This document shows positions 33,306-42,372 of a DNA stretch of 64,000 nucleotides, one piece after another (the first letter of the stretch is position 1; each line of letters begins with the position of its first letter). Source of the DNA: an uncultured Dehalococcoidia bacterium (GTDB taxonomy: Bacteria; Chloroflexota; Dehalococcoidia; Dehalococcoidales; UBA1222); assembly GCA_903844845.1 (NCBI GenBank), contig CAIMVG010000006.1:62001-126000 (forward strand), written 5' to 3'. A program made the position numbers and the translations under genes. The notes beneath the pieces were generated by a model, which saw nothing but the letters and a program-made list of their open reading frames with translations, was not told where the DNA came from and did no database searches.

Positions 33306-33971
33306 ATGCGAATATTAGTGGTTGAGGACGAAAAAGATCTCGCTGAAGCACTTGGACGGGGGTTGACCCGGCAGGGGTATCCGGTCGACCTGGCATTTGA
33401 CGGAGAATCGGCCCTCGATATGGCCGAGATAAATAACTACGACCTCATCGTTTTGGACCTGAACCTGCCGAAGGTTGATGGTATAGAAGTATGCCGAAGG
33501 ATCCGGGCTTCCGGTTCTGCTGTCGGGATATTGATGTTGACGGCACGCTCAGGGCTCGACGACCGTGTTTCCGGATTGGACACGGGAGCCGATGATTACC
33601 TGATCAAGCCGTTCCATTTCCCTGAGCTCCTGGCGCGCGTGCGGGCAATACTGCGCAGGGACGGGGAACAGCGCTCCTCAATCCTGCGTGCTGGAGACAT
33701 GGTGCTTGATCCGAATGCCATGAAGTTATTCGTGGGGGACGTTGAAATAGCACTCACATCCAAAGAATTCGGCATTTTAGAGTACCTTATGAGATGTGCG
33801 GGGCGAGTTGTCAGCCAGGAGGAGTTGCTCGAACACGTTTGGAACGACGACGCCAACATGTTTACGCAGACCATAAAGGTGCATATCAACAATATCCGAA
33901 AAAAGCTGGCTGATGCGGGCGGCCCGGACAGGATATCCACAATAAAAGGCCGAGGATATCTGGTAAGTTGA
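33306..33971 (+). CDS. OmpR-family response regulator (TCS2)
   Basis: This 221-residue protein has a receiver domain with VVEDEKD, phospho-acceptor D51 (LDLNLPK), the conserved Thr/Ser position in MLTARSG and Lys in IKPFHFP. The C-terminal winged helix includes LTSKEFGILEYLMR and ends INNIRKKLADAGGPDRISTIKGRGYLVS. The start ATG lies 16 bases after the -10 box, with no clear Shine-Dalgarno site. It is co-transcribed with the kinase that follows. Direct repeats CTTTAC-N5-CTTTAC in its own promoter and in the promoter of the ABC/HtrA operon suggest that it activates both. Confidence 0.93.
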   Translation: MRILVVEDEKDLAEALGRGLTRQGYPVDLAFDGESALDMAEINNYDLIVLDLNLPKVDGIEVCRRIRASGSAVGILMLTARSGLDDRVSGLDTGADDYLIKPFHFPELLARVRAILRRDGEQRSSILRAGDMVLDPNAMKLFVGDVEIALTSKEFGILEYLMRCAGRVVSQEELLEHVWNDDANMFTQTIKVHINNIRKKLADAGGPDRISTIKGRGYLVS

Positions 33972-34022
33972 GCGCTCAAATAAAAAGCCCGCGCCATTCA
34001 AAACAATTGTAAGGAAACGCCT

Positions 34023-35147
34023 ATGAAATCCCCCTTATTTTTAAAAACAATCAGGTTCCGTTTGACGCTGTGGTATTCCATGTTTCTTGTACTTATCCTG
34101 GCGATTCTCGTCATCGGCATCAATGTCGCGTTGGTCGCCACCCGACCTGACATCCCCACCGGGATACCCTTTCCGGGAGACAGTCAGACTTTCCGGCGGA
34201 TCATTACGGACGAAAGAACCAGAAACATGGAGGACTTGCGTAATTATTCACTGGTAGGAGTAGGTGCCGTTCTTATCCTCGGTGCAGTCGGAGGGTATTT
34301 TCTTTCAGGATTTATGCTTGACCCGGTTGATAAGGTATCTTCAATCGCGTCCCGAATCTCTCATACCAACCTTAAAGAACGGATTAAATACAAAGGGCCC
34401 GATGATGAAGTAAAACGTCTGGCGGACACATTTGATGAAATGCTTGAGCGCCTGGAAGGCGCCTTCGAATCGCAGAAACGCTTCGTTCAGGATGCTTCGC
34501 ATGAGCTAAGGACCCCGATAGCTATCGCCCAAACCAACATCGAAGTTCTGGAGATGGAGCAGAACACAAGTAAAGATGATTATAAGGGGCTTGTGGATAT
34601 TCTTAAATCGAGCCTGGAACGTATGAATGACGTCAACGATAGTCTTTTATTGCTTTCTGAAGATCCCCGTTCAAGAGCCAGATGGATGGCGGTGGATGTA
34701 AATTCAATGCTCGGAGAAGTTTATGACGAAACCCGGGCAGAGGCCGTGTCGGCCGGGTTGAAAATCATTTGGGAACCGATCGACCCGGGTGCGGTCGTGT
34801 CAGGGGACGCCGTACGCCTCAAAGGCGCAATCATTAACTTGATAGACAACGCTGTCAAATACAATCAACCGGGCGGCTTGATCGAAATTTCGGCGACGAC
34901 CGGGAACGATGCAGTGGATATCAGGATAAAAGATACGGGTATCGGTATTTCTGCGGGTGATCTCCCCCACATCTTCGAGCGTTTTTTCCGGGCGGATAAA
35001 TCCAGATCACGCGAGAAAGGCGGCAGCGGTCTGGGGCTCGCCATCGTGAAGAAAATCGTCGAAGACCACGGCGGAACTGTAGCAGTAGAGAGCATCAAAG
35101 GCCAGGGCAGTACTTTTGATATCAAACTGCCTTCATCCGGGGTTTGA
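34023..35147 (+). CDS. Sensor histidine kinase (TCS2)
   Basis: This 374-residue kinase has transmembrane segments at about 13-40 and 77-98, enclosing only about 35 extracytoplasmic residues, too few for a folded ligand domain. It therefore probably senses the membrane or a protein partner. HAMP follows, then the H-box VQDASHELRTPI with H160, an N-box in LKGAIINLIDNAVKYNQ, G1 DTGIGI and G2 GGSGLGLAI. Small-sensor kinases next to MacB-like ABC transporters often respond to cell-envelope damage or antimicrobial peptides; the position here fits, but the signal is not known. Confidence 0.92.
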   Translation: MKSPLFLKTIRFRLTLWYSMFLVLILAILVIGINVALVATRPDIPTGIPFPGDSQTFRRIITDERTRNMEDLRNYSLVGVGAVLILGAVGGYFLSGFMLDPVDKVSSIASRISHTNLKERIKYKGPDDEVKRLADTFDEMLERLEGAFESQKRFVQDASHELRTPIAIAQTNIEVLEMEQNTSKDDYKGLVDILKSSLERMNDVNDSLLLLSEDPRSRARWMAVDVNSMLGEVYDETRAEAVSAGLKIIWEPIDPGAVVSGDAVRLKGAIINLIDNAVKYNQPGGLIEISATTGNDAVDIRIKDTGIGISAGDLPHIFERFFRADKSRSREKGGSGLGLAIVKKIVEDHGGTVAVESIKGQGSTFDIKLPSSGV

Positions 35148-35230
35148 TTTCCAGCTGTATTTCACCGAACAGGTTCTTATCCAAAGTGCCGGGTCTTTCC
35201 GGTTGGTAACAATACGGATATCCACCCCAA

Positions 35231-35264
35231 CTTTACCTCCTCTTTACGATTCCGATGCTAGATT
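35231..35264 (+). promoter_or_regulatory. ABC/HtrA operon promoter with CTTTAC-N5-CTTTAC direct repeat
   Basis: CTTTAC occurs at 35231 and 35242 (11-base period), followed 11 bases later by a TAGATT -10 (35259-35264). The box, the following G and the spacing to the -10 match the TCS2 promoter, indicating a shared activator. Confidence 0.65.
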
Positions 35265-35317
35265 GAGCTATCGGGAAGACACTCCTGAATAATTATTCTG
35301 AGGAGGGTAAAACTAGC

Positions 35318-36634
35318 GTGGGTCTATTAAAGCGTTCTTTTTTAAATCTTATTCGGAGCCCGGGAAGGACCGGAGCATTCGTAGCGATACTGGCGGTGAG
35401 TCTTGGTCTGGCTCTGACAATGTACGAAGTGCATGGTGCGACCGCCGGGCAGTTGGGTAATATCGGTGCCCAGATCGGTACCGATATCACTGTCCGTCCT
35501 GCCGGGTCTTTCGGGACGGCAAGCAGCGGTTCGACGTTACTTCAAACGGATGTCAATAAGCTTAAAACCCTGGAACACGTAATATCCGTGGAGTCAAGCA
35601 CTACAACGAATTACGCCGGCACCGTACTCACTGCTGCCGTGCCCACGAGCCTTCCCGGGGGAATAAACGCCCAACCCGCACCTGTTGGAACGACGGTTCC
35701 GACGCGCGCCTTTACTTTTCGAATGGGCATACAGGTATCCGGCCTCGACCCGGCTGACGCGACACCGACGCTGATGGGCGGCGGCACTATTTCAATGGTA
35801 AGCGGCACTTATTTCACGCCGGACCAGTCAGACGCGGACGTTATGGTCATTGGACAGTCGCTCGCGAAAGCCAATAACCTCCAGGTTGGTTCAAAGGTCG
35901 ACATCGAAGGCACGCAAGTTGAAGTCATCGGTGTATACAGCTCGGGTCAGATGTTCGGCGACAACATGTTGATCATGCCCATTTCAACGGTTCAACGGCT
36001 TTACAATCTTGACGGAGTTACGACGGCAGTAGTCTCCGCGGACGACGTGAGTAATGTTGACGCTGTTGCAACCGAGATCAGGACTGTTTTCGACGCGAAT
36101 ACCGCCGACGTGGTGACCGCGACCGATGAGTACAACAGGATAGGTTCATCGGTAACCAACGCGGCAAGTTCCAGCCAGACGGGCATGATAGTTTCTTTCA
36201 TCGTGGCTGCCGCCGTTGTCCTGCTTGCAGTCCTGCTGGTAGTGCGTCAGCGAGTGCGCGAGATAGGGATATTCAAGGCCATCGGGGCCTCTAACTGGCG
36301 CATAGGGCTGCAATTCGGCATTGAGACTCTCCTGATCAGCCTTGTGGCGGCCGTTGTCGGCACCGGAATCACATTTATTTTTGCGCAGAAAGTTGCCGAC
36401 ATGTTCACGTCTAACAACTCCACACAAACGGGCAGGTTCCCGGGTGGTGGGTCCGGGTTCGGGGGGGGCATGCAAGTAATAAGCGGAAATATAGGAGGGA
36501 TACATGTGGTCGTTTCACCCGTGGTTCTCCTGATAGCTCTGGGTGCGGGAGTTGGGCTGGCGCTTATAGCCAGCATCGTTCCTGTCTGGTACATCGCCCG
36601 GGTTCGCCCGGCGGAGGTATTGCGCAATGAGTAA
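35318..36634 (+). CDS. FtsX/MacB-type ABC transporter permease
   Basis: This 438-residue protein starts at GTG 35318, preceded by GAGGAGGG. Layout: a transmembrane helix at about 18-38, a large extracytoplasmic MacB periplasmic-core-like domain (to about 280), then three C-terminal helices (about 285-310, 335-360 and 400-425) ending VPVWYIARVRPAEVLRNE, the typical FtsX signature end. The loop before the last helix is Gly-rich (GGGSGFGGG). Proteins of this kind act as mechanotransmission exporters or lipoprotein extractors rather than classical importers. It overlaps the ATPase start by 8 bases. Confidence 0.88.
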   Translation: MGLLKRSFLNLIRSPGRTGAFVAILAVSLGLALTMYEVHGATAGQLGNIGAQIGTDITVRPAGSFGTASSGSTLLQTDVNKLKTLEHVISVESSTTTNYAGTVLTAAVPTSLPGGINAQPAPVGTTVPTRAFTFRMGIQVSGLDPADATPTLMGGGTISMVSGTYFTPDQSDADVMVIGQSLAKANNLQVGSKVDIEGTQVEVIGVYSSGQMFGDNMLIMPISTVQRLYNLDGVTTAVVSADDVSNVDAVATEIRTVFDANTADVVTATDEYNRIGSSVTNAASSSQTGMIVSFIVAAAVVLLAVLLVVRQRVREIGIFKAIGASNWRIGLQFGIETLLISLVAAVVGTGITFIFAQKVADMFTSNNSTQTGRFPGGGSGFGGGMQVISGNIGGIHVVVSPVVLLIALGAGVGLALIASIVPVWYIARVRPAEVLRNE

Positions 36635-37349
36635 TTCAATCGTTCAAGCTGCGACAGATAATGCCCCTATCGTAACCGCTGAAAAACTGTGCCGCTACTA
36701 TCAGTCTGCAGACACGACAGTGAAGGCGCTTGACGGGGTGAGCCTGAGTTTTCCCCGCGGACGGATGATCGCCATAAAAGGTTCAAGCGGGAGCGGCAAA
36801 ACCACATTGCTCAATCTCATCGGCGCGTTTGATAAACCGAGTTCAGGCAGCATCACGGTCGATGGAGTCGATGTCGCACACATGCACGGGGGCAGCGAAG
36901 TAAAATACCGGCTGAACAAAGTGGGATTCGTATTCCAGTCGTATTACCTTATCCCCAACATGACCGCCCTCGAGAATGTCATGCTTCCCATGGAACTGTC
37001 GGGGTTGGGAGCTAAAAAACGCGAAGCCAGGGCGAGGGAACTTCTCGAAAAAGTCGGTATCGATAAAACCCGCGAAGCCCGCAAGCCAGCCAAATTGTCG
37101 GGCGGCGAACAACAGAGAGTGGCTATCGCCAGGGCGCTAGCGAACGACCCGCCGATCCTGCTGGCAGACGAACCGACCGGGAACCTGGATTCGAAGACCG
37201 GCAGGCGCATAGTAGATCTTCTTGGCACCCTGACCCGTGAGGGAAAAACGGTCATCATCGCCACTCATAGCACGGAAGTCGCCGCCGCAGCGGATATAAC
37301 GGTGGACATGCTCGACGGGGGAATCCAGGGACAATCCCAAAATAATTGA
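36627..37349 (+). CDS. ABC transporter ATP-binding protein (MacB/LolD type)
   Basis: This 240-residue ATPase has Walker A GSSGSGKTT, a Q-loop in FVFQSYYLIPNMTALENV, signature LSGGEQQRVAIARAL, Walker B ILLADEPTGNLDSKTG and switch His in IIATHSTEVA. The LIPNMTALENVMLP segment is characteristic of the MacB/LolD/FtsE subclass. It pairs with the permease encoded just upstream. The first 16 residues are unconserved. Confidence 0.93.
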   Translation: MSNSIVQAATDNAPIVTAEKLCRYYQSADTTVKALDGVSLSFPRGRMIAIKGSSGSGKTTLLNLIGAFDKPSSGSITVDGVDVAHMHGGSEVKYRLNKVGFVFQSYYLIPNMTALENVMLPMELSGLGAKKREARARELLEKVGIDKTREARKPAKLSGGEQQRVAIARALANDPPILLADEPTGNLDSKTGRRIVDLLGTLTREGKTVIIATHSTEVAAAADITVDMLDGGIQGQSQNN

Positions 37350-37393
37350 AAGACATAGGTGTTGACCGGCGTGAAGGGGAGTGTAAAAGACCG

Positions 37394-38467
37394 ATGGACC
37401 GAATATCACAAAGGTTGAAAAGATTTTTAATCTCGGCTGTAATAGTATGCGTCGCCATGATAAGCGGATGCGCTTCAGCGGCGGGAAACGGTACGACTGT
37501 GATACAGACAGTCACCCAGACACAGGCGGCGATTCCAGCCATGACACTAACCAATTTTACCGATGTGATCGCTGCTGTTCGCCCGTGTGTTGTGGCTATC
37601 ACTACGGAAGTTACCGGGTACAGTGTTTTCGGCGCGTACACTCAGGAAGGAGCAGGTTCCGGATGGATAATTGACTCCTCGGGCCTGATCGTCACCAATA
37701 ACCATGTAGTCGAAGGTGCGAGCAGCGTCACCGTTACCCTCGAAGACGGGCGCACTTTCCCGGCCAAAGCGGTTTACAGCGATTCTTTTTCCGACCTGGC
37801 GGTTGTAAAGATCGACGCCCAAAATCTGCCCGCCGCTAAACTGGGTGATTCTGCGGCGCTTCGGATGGGAGATTGGGTGGTAGCTATCGGCAATTCCCTG
37901 GGCCTGGGCATCAGCGCCACGAAAGGCATCGTCAGCGCTACGGGCGTTTCCGTCACAGAATCCGGAGGGAATACGCTTTATAACCTTATTCAGACCGATG
38001 CGGCCATCAATGCGGGCAACTCGGGCGGCCCCCTCGTTAACCTGGCAGGCGAAGTCATCGGAATCAACAGCGTCAAAATTTCTAATGTCGGAGTCGAAGG
38101 CATGGGATACGCCATCAGCATCGAGGAGGCGGAGCCCCTGCTTCAGCAGTTGATCGCAAACGGGCATATTTCCAGGCCCGACATGGAGGCCAGTTTTTAC
38201 AGCGTCGACCAGGCGGTGGCAAGCAGATACGGATTGGCGGTAAACCGGGGCGTACTTGTCACCCAGGTGACGCACGGAGGCCCCGCCGATACTGCCGGCA
38301 TCAAACCGGGAGACGTGATCACTGCTATCAACGACACAGCCGTGACCACGGCAGACGGGCTCCAGCTACTATTGCAGACCTTCAAGGTGGGACAGCAAGT
38401 AAGCGTAACTATTTACAGAGGGAACGGCAAGCAAACACTATCCGTGACCCTGGTTGAAGCGTTATAA
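37394..38467 (+). CDS. HtrA/DegP-like serine protease, lipoprotein-anchored, with PDZ domain
   Basis: This protein is about 357 residues from ATG 37394. An N-terminal signal ends in the lipobox MISGC, so the mature enzyme would be lipid-anchored outside the membrane. The trypsin-like domain shows the triad: His in VTNNHVVEGA, Asp in SDLAVVKID and Ser in NAGNSGGPLVN. A single C-terminal PDZ domain follows (GVLVTQVTHGGPADTAGIKPGDVITAI). HtrA proteins degrade or refold damaged envelope proteins. It is the third gene after the TCS2-controlled promoter, 44 bases from the ATPase stop. An alternative TTG start at 37346 overlaps that stop but would precede the signal peptide with 16 charged residues. 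Confidence 0.92.
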   Translation: MDRISQRLKRFLISAVIVCVAMISGCASAAGNGTTVIQTVTQTQAAIPAMTLTNFTDVIAAVRPCVVAITTEVTGYSVFGAYTQEGAGSGWIIDSSGLIVTNNHVVEGASSVTVTLEDGRTFPAKAVYSDSFSDLAVVKIDAQNLPAAKLGDSAALRMGDWVVAIGNSLGLGISATKGIVSATGVSVTESGGNTLYNLIQTDAAINAGNSGGPLVNLAGEVIGINSVKISNVGVEGMGYAISIEEAEPLLQQLIANGHISRPDMEASFYSVDQAVASRYGLAVNRGVLVTQVTHGGPADTAGIKPGDVITAINDTAVTTADGLQLLLQTFKVGQQVSVTIYRGNGKQTLSVTLVEAL

Positions 38468-38517
38468 AGGTTAAGATAAACAAAAATATTCCTTACAAGC
38501 ATTGGAGGCAAAATAAG

Positions 38518-38778
38518 ATGAGGACAAAGAATTACCCTGGAGCCAGGATAAAACCCGAACCCGGCCTTTCAACAGGGAATGAAAGCAACTGTATCGCCCC
38601 TATGGTCCTCCCAGGCGATCCTAAGGACGGGGACCGGTGGCGGCTGGGCGGATGTCCGCGCTGCAAAGGAGACGTGTTCCTCGATTCCGAGGATGGGCAG
38701 GTGCTGGGGCATTGCCTTCAATGCGGTTACGTGGGCGCAAGGATAAACCCGCCGATCCCAATCGAAGATTTCCGGTAA
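38518..38778 (+). CDS. Small zinc-ribbon protein
   Basis: This 86-residue protein has a zinc ribbon, CPRCKGDVFLD (two Cys), followed about 15 residues later by HCLQCGY (two Cys). It is preceded by a low-complexity basic N-terminus and followed by a short Pro-rich tail. The ribbon is strikingly like that of the minus-strand protein at 54361-54588, so the two are paralogues. Function is unknown: RNA, DNA or protein binding are all possible. GGAGG lies about 11 bases upstream. It may be the last gene of the TCS2-regulated operon (50-base gap), before a terminator. Confidence 0.72.
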   Translation: MRTKNYPGARIKPEPGLSTGNESNCIAPMVLPGDPKDGDRWRLGGCPRCKGDVFLDSEDGQVLGHCLQCGYVGARINPPIPIEDFR

Positions 38779-38796
38779 ACGCCTCCCGACATTCGA

Positions 38797-38834
38797 ACAG
38801 GGCAGACCTTGAGGCTGCCCTGTTATTTTATTAA
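38797..38834 (+). terminator. Rho-independent terminator after the zinc-ribbon gene
   Basis: AACAGGGCAG pairs with CTGCCCTGTT around CCTTGAGG or a nearby loop, followed by ATTTTATT. Confidence 0.85.
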
Positions 38835-38933
38835 GGGTATTCCATCCGCACATTAACATCGAAATCGTAATTATTCCTGCAACGTATAGGCGGCCTCGGC
38901 GGGGGCAGCCCTTTTCATGTAAAATATACCGGT

Positions 38934-41285
38934 ATGGACACAAAAGACCTGGCACTTCTCGAATTTCCGCATATAAGGGAAATCATTGGGGGTTACTGCT
39001 CGTTTTCCCTGAGCCGAGATAGGGCCCTCTCACTTTTACCCTCATGCGATTTCGAGGAAGTAAAATCGGGACTCGAAGATTCTGCGGAAGCCGGGAAGCT
39101 GCTTGAAGACGAACCCTCCGTCAGCATCTCGGGAATCGAAGATATCACTTCCGCGGTAAAGGCCGCCGAAAGGGGGAAGATCCTAGATACCGGAACGTTG
39201 AATGCAGTACGAGTCACCCTGGAAGTGACTCGCCTTCTGCATGATAAGATAATCCAGCATGCCGATCACTTGCCGCGACTCGCGGCCGTGGCAAGCTGCA
39301 TGTTGCCTCACCTAAGTCTCGAAAGGGCCATCTCCAACGCGATATCACCTGACGGCGAACTGCTCCCCAATGCCTCGGCCAAACTGGCATCCATCCGTCA
39401 CAAACAACGTTCATGCCGCGCTGAACTGGTGGACAAGCTCCAATCCTATATCAGTTCCGATGCAGGACGGCGATATGTCCAGGAACCTATCGTTACCGAG
39501 CGGGAGGGGCGCTTCGTGATCGCGGTCAAAAGTGAATTCCGCAATGAGGTCAAAGGCATCGTCCACGACGTCTCCAACAGCGGGGCCAGCCTGTTCGTGG
39601 AGCCATGGCAGACGCTCGACCTCGGAAACGCGGTCAAAGAACTACAGATAGAAGAAGCGCGCGAGATAGAACGGATCCTGACCGAATTGAGCGAAGCAGT
39701 TGGCACAGCGGCGGCAAACATCTGCGAAGGGACCAGAGCGGCTGCCGAAATAGATTTTTCAATCGCCAAGGCCCGTTTCGCAAGGCACTTCAGGGCCACT
39801 GAGGCCCAAATCTACCGCCCTTCCATGTCGGAACCGCCATTCGTACATCTCGAAGCCGCAAGGCATCCCCTTTTAGGGGAAGCGGCTGTTCCTATCGACA
39901 TAGATATAGGGAAAGAATATGCCATTTTGGTCATCACCGGCCCAAATACCGGCGGTAAAACCGTATGCCTCAAGACTATCGGCCTCTTGTGCACAATGAC
40001 CCAGGCAGGATTGCCTATCCCGGCCTCAGCCAAAAGCCGTGTGCCGGTATTCGACGGCATTTATGCAGATATCGGAGACGAGCAGAGTATAGCGCAGACC
40101 CTGTCCACATTCGGATGGCACATGAGCAATATCAGCCGTATCCTGGCGTCCGCCGAGGGGTACAGCCTGGTCGTCCTGGACGAACTTGGTGCGAGTACCG
40201 ACCCGCAGGAAGGGTCGGCGCTCGCCCGCGCGCTTTTGATATACCTAAAGGAGAACCGGTTCCTGGCAGCGGTAACTACACACTACACAGAACTTAAAGT
40301 CTTCGCCCATGTCACAGATGGCCTTGAAAATGCTTCTTTCGATTTCGATCCACGGACCCTCACCCCGACCTATCATATGACCCTGGGAGTCCCGGGTGGG
40401 TCGAATGCCATCGCGACCGCATCCCATTTCGGTATTCCCGAGGCAGTTATTTCTCTCGCCAGGGCTTCGCTTAGCCAGGAGAACCAGGAACTGGAGCCGT
40501 TGCTGTTAAGCCTTCAGGAAGAGAAACAGCAACTGGAGAGTTTCAACAAGGAGTTGGGGCGCGAAAAGGAAACTTTCCAGAAGCAGAACGAGGCCCTTTC
40601 GGCTCAACTCAAGAAATTACGCGACGAACGGCAGGCGATGATCCGCTCATCACGGGACGAGATCGTGGCTGAGATTGCCGTTTTGCAAAAAGAGATAAAT
40701 ACGGCCTCGTCCGACTTGAAGAGAGAAACTTCGAAAGCGGCTTTGAGCAGTGCGCGGGAGACCTCCCACAGGGTGCGGGAAAGGATCAACCAGGGGATCT
40801 TCAATAAAACTGACGAAGTTATGTCAAACGAAACCGATTCGATCGCTGTCGGCGACAGGGTCTGGCTTCGTGATTACGACGTTAAAGGCAAGGTCACCGC
40901 TATCAATACTGAAAGCGACCAGATAGAGGTTACGGCCGGGGCGCTGCGTTTCAGGGTCAGGCTGGATGAGGTAGCAAAAACGCAGACCGGGCCGATTCTT
41001 GAACCTGTCCGGGAGGTGCGCCTGCATGCTTCCGCAAAAGAAGTGCCGCCGGAGCTGGACCTGAGGGGCAAGCGTGCCGAAGAAGTTGAACCCTTACTGG
41101 ACAGCTATTTGAGCGATGCGGCCGTTGCCAAACGGCCATGGGTGAGGATCATACATGGATTCGGGACAGGTGCGGTACGTTCCATAGTCCGCGATATAGC
41201 TTCGAGACATCCGCTGGCGAAATCTTACAAGGGAGCGGAGCAGAACGAGGGCGGGGACGGGGCGACGATTATCACACTGAGGTAG
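38934..41285 (+). CDS. mutS2: Endonuclease MutS2
   Basis: This 783-residue protein has the MutS core without the mismatch-recognition domain: a helical lever/clamp region, an ATPase with GPNTGGKT (Walker A, about residues 338-345) and VVLDELGASTDPQEG (Walker B), then a long coiled coil (about 515-600). A KOW-like segment follows, and finally a C-terminal Smr nuclease domain (LDLRGKRAEEVEPLLD, then RIIHGFGTGAVRSIV). MutS2 limits homologous recombination and, in some bacteria, rescues collided ribosomes. The ATG lies 8 bases after a TAAAAT sequence that could be a -10, with no ribosome-binding site, so this mRNA too may be leaderless. Confidence 0.95.
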   Translation: MDTKDLALLEFPHIREIIGGYCSFSLSRDRALSLLPSCDFEEVKSGLEDSAEAGKLLEDEPSVSISGIEDITSAVKAAERGKILDTGTLNAVRVTLEVTRLLHDKIIQHADHLPRLAAVASCMLPHLSLERAISNAISPDGELLPNASAKLASIRHKQRSCRAELVDKLQSYISSDAGRRYVQEPIVTEREGRFVIAVKSEFRNEVKGIVHDVSNSGASLFVEPWQTLDLGNAVKELQIEEAREIERILTELSEAVGTAAANICEGTRAAAEIDFSIAKARFARHFRATEAQIYRPSMSEPPFVHLEAARHPLLGEAAVPIDIDIGKEYAILVITGPNTGGKTVCLKTIGLLCTMTQAGLPIPASAKSRVPVFDGIYADIGDEQSIAQTLSTFGWHMSNISRILASAEGYSLVVLDELGASTDPQEGSALARALLIYLKENRFLAAVTTHYTELKVFAHVTDGLENASFDFDPRTLTPTYHMTLGVPGGSNAIATASHFGIPEAVISLARASLSQENQELEPLLLSLQEEKQQLESFNKELGREKETFQKQNEALSAQLKKLRDERQAMIRSSRDEIVAEIAVLQKEINTASSDLKRETSKAALSSARETSHRVRERINQGIFNKTDEVMSNETDSIAVGDRVWLRDYDVKGKVTAINTESDQIEVTAGALRFRVRLDEVAKTQTGPILEPVREVRLHASAKEVPPELDLRGKRAEEVEPLLDSYLSDAAVAKRPWVRIIHGFGTGAVRSIVRDIASRHPLAKSYKGAEQNEGGDGATIITLR

Positions 41286-41368
41286 GCAACGCGAGTTAAA
41301 TTCATCAAGCTCATTTGACACGTGTGTTGCCAAAAATAAATAATTGACCCGGCAGGAGAATCAAGGAT

Positions 41369-42109
41369 ATGTCCAATCCTTATAGAATACTAGGTTTGGT
41401 GCTTTGTCTTGCCGGGGCTGTGTTAACTCCATTGTTTTACTTCCTGGTGGGTTCTCAACCTCTTACGGCTGTGAGCATCTCATCAATAATGCTGGGCTTT
41501 ACATCGCTTGCGATATCGAATGCACGGCCTTATATTTCACCGGAAGCCTGCCAGATGCTGCTTGCGACAGGTACGGAAAATATTGCTGCACTGCTCGAAG
41601 AACTCGGGCTCCGAAACCGGGCAGTTTACCTGCCTTCTTCTATGCAAAACGGCTTCATGAGGGCCATCATACCCTTTGTGGAAGGCGATATCCCATTCGA
41701 TTCCCAGCATAAGCTGCCGCGAAGGCTGATCGTGCGTTACGGCAAGAATTCAGACTCCGTGGCTATCGCCGTGACCACTCCTGGCAACGTTTGCGTGAAG
41801 ATGCTGGATACAATACCCGGTCCCACTGCAAGCGATATCGAGTCCGCTTTGACTTATATCCTGACCGGGATGCTTGATATTGCCGATTCCGTATCTATGA
41901 AAGAAGCCGGATCAAATATCGAGGTAGAGGTCCGAGGAGTCAAGATGCACGAGTCTAATGCGTGGTTCTACCAATGCATCGGCAGTCCGGTCGCATCGAT
42001 CGCCGCGGCGATAACCAGCGAAGCCTTGGGGAAACCCGTCCAAATTAAAGAAGAGAAATCTTCCAAAGGAGATACACGGCAAAGGATAGTGCTTGAGGTT
42101 AAAGATTGA
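41369..42109 (+). CDS. Membrane-anchored protein of unknown function, first gene of MoxR cluster
   Basis: This 246-residue protein has two N-terminal transmembrane helices (about 7-27 and 34-52) followed by a soluble domain of about 190 residues. The soluble part contains LPRRLIVRYGKNSDSVAIAV and VEVRGVKMHESNAWFYQCIGSPVAS, which suggest an alpha/beta fold. No catalytic motif or known family is apparent. It has AGGAG upstream and its stop overlaps the TTG start of the next gene, so it belongs with the MoxR/DUF58 cluster that extends to 47882. Confidence 0.65.
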   Translation: MSNPYRILGLVLCLAGAVLTPLFYFLVGSQPLTAVSISSIMLGFTSLAISNARPYISPEACQMLLATGTENIAALLEELGLRNRAVYLPSSMQNGFMRAIIPFVEGDIPFDSQHKLPRRLIVRYGKNSDSVAIAVTTPGNVCVKMLDTIPGPTASDIESALTYILTGMLDIADSVSMKEAGSNIEVEVRGVKMHESNAWFYQCIGSPVASIAAAITSEALGKPVQIKEEKSSKGDTRQRIVLEVKD

Positions 42110-42360
42110 GAATATACAATAGGCTGATAATCTATCTGGCGCTGGCATTTTCGGTTGTTAACTCAGTCCTGGCATTTGCCGGACAAAGGGATGTCCAGGT
42201 TTACTTTATACTGGACCTGATGGCATATCTCATAATTACATTACTTTATGTATATCTTAATCCCAGGGCCAGAGGGGCCTTGACTGCAGTTAATGCTGTT
42301 TTTTTCACTGGTTTCGGCGTAATAGTTGTCCTTAAAATCATCAACATTATCAAACCGTAA
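42106..42360 (+). CDS. Small three-helix membrane protein
   Basis: The protein is 84 residues. The start is TTG at 42106, overlapping the preceding stop codon (TTGA), and the next gene begins 12 bases after its own stop. Hydrophobic segments lie at about 7-26, 32-50 and 58-80. It has no recognisable motif. Tight spacing on both sides makes it a genuine operon member despite the non-ATG start. Confidence 0.6.
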   Translation: MRIYNRLIIYLALAFSVVNSVLAFAGQRDVQVYFILDLMAYLIITLLYVYLNPRARGALTAVNAVFFTGFGVIVVLKIINIIKP

Positions 42361-42372
42361 AACTTTGATTGT

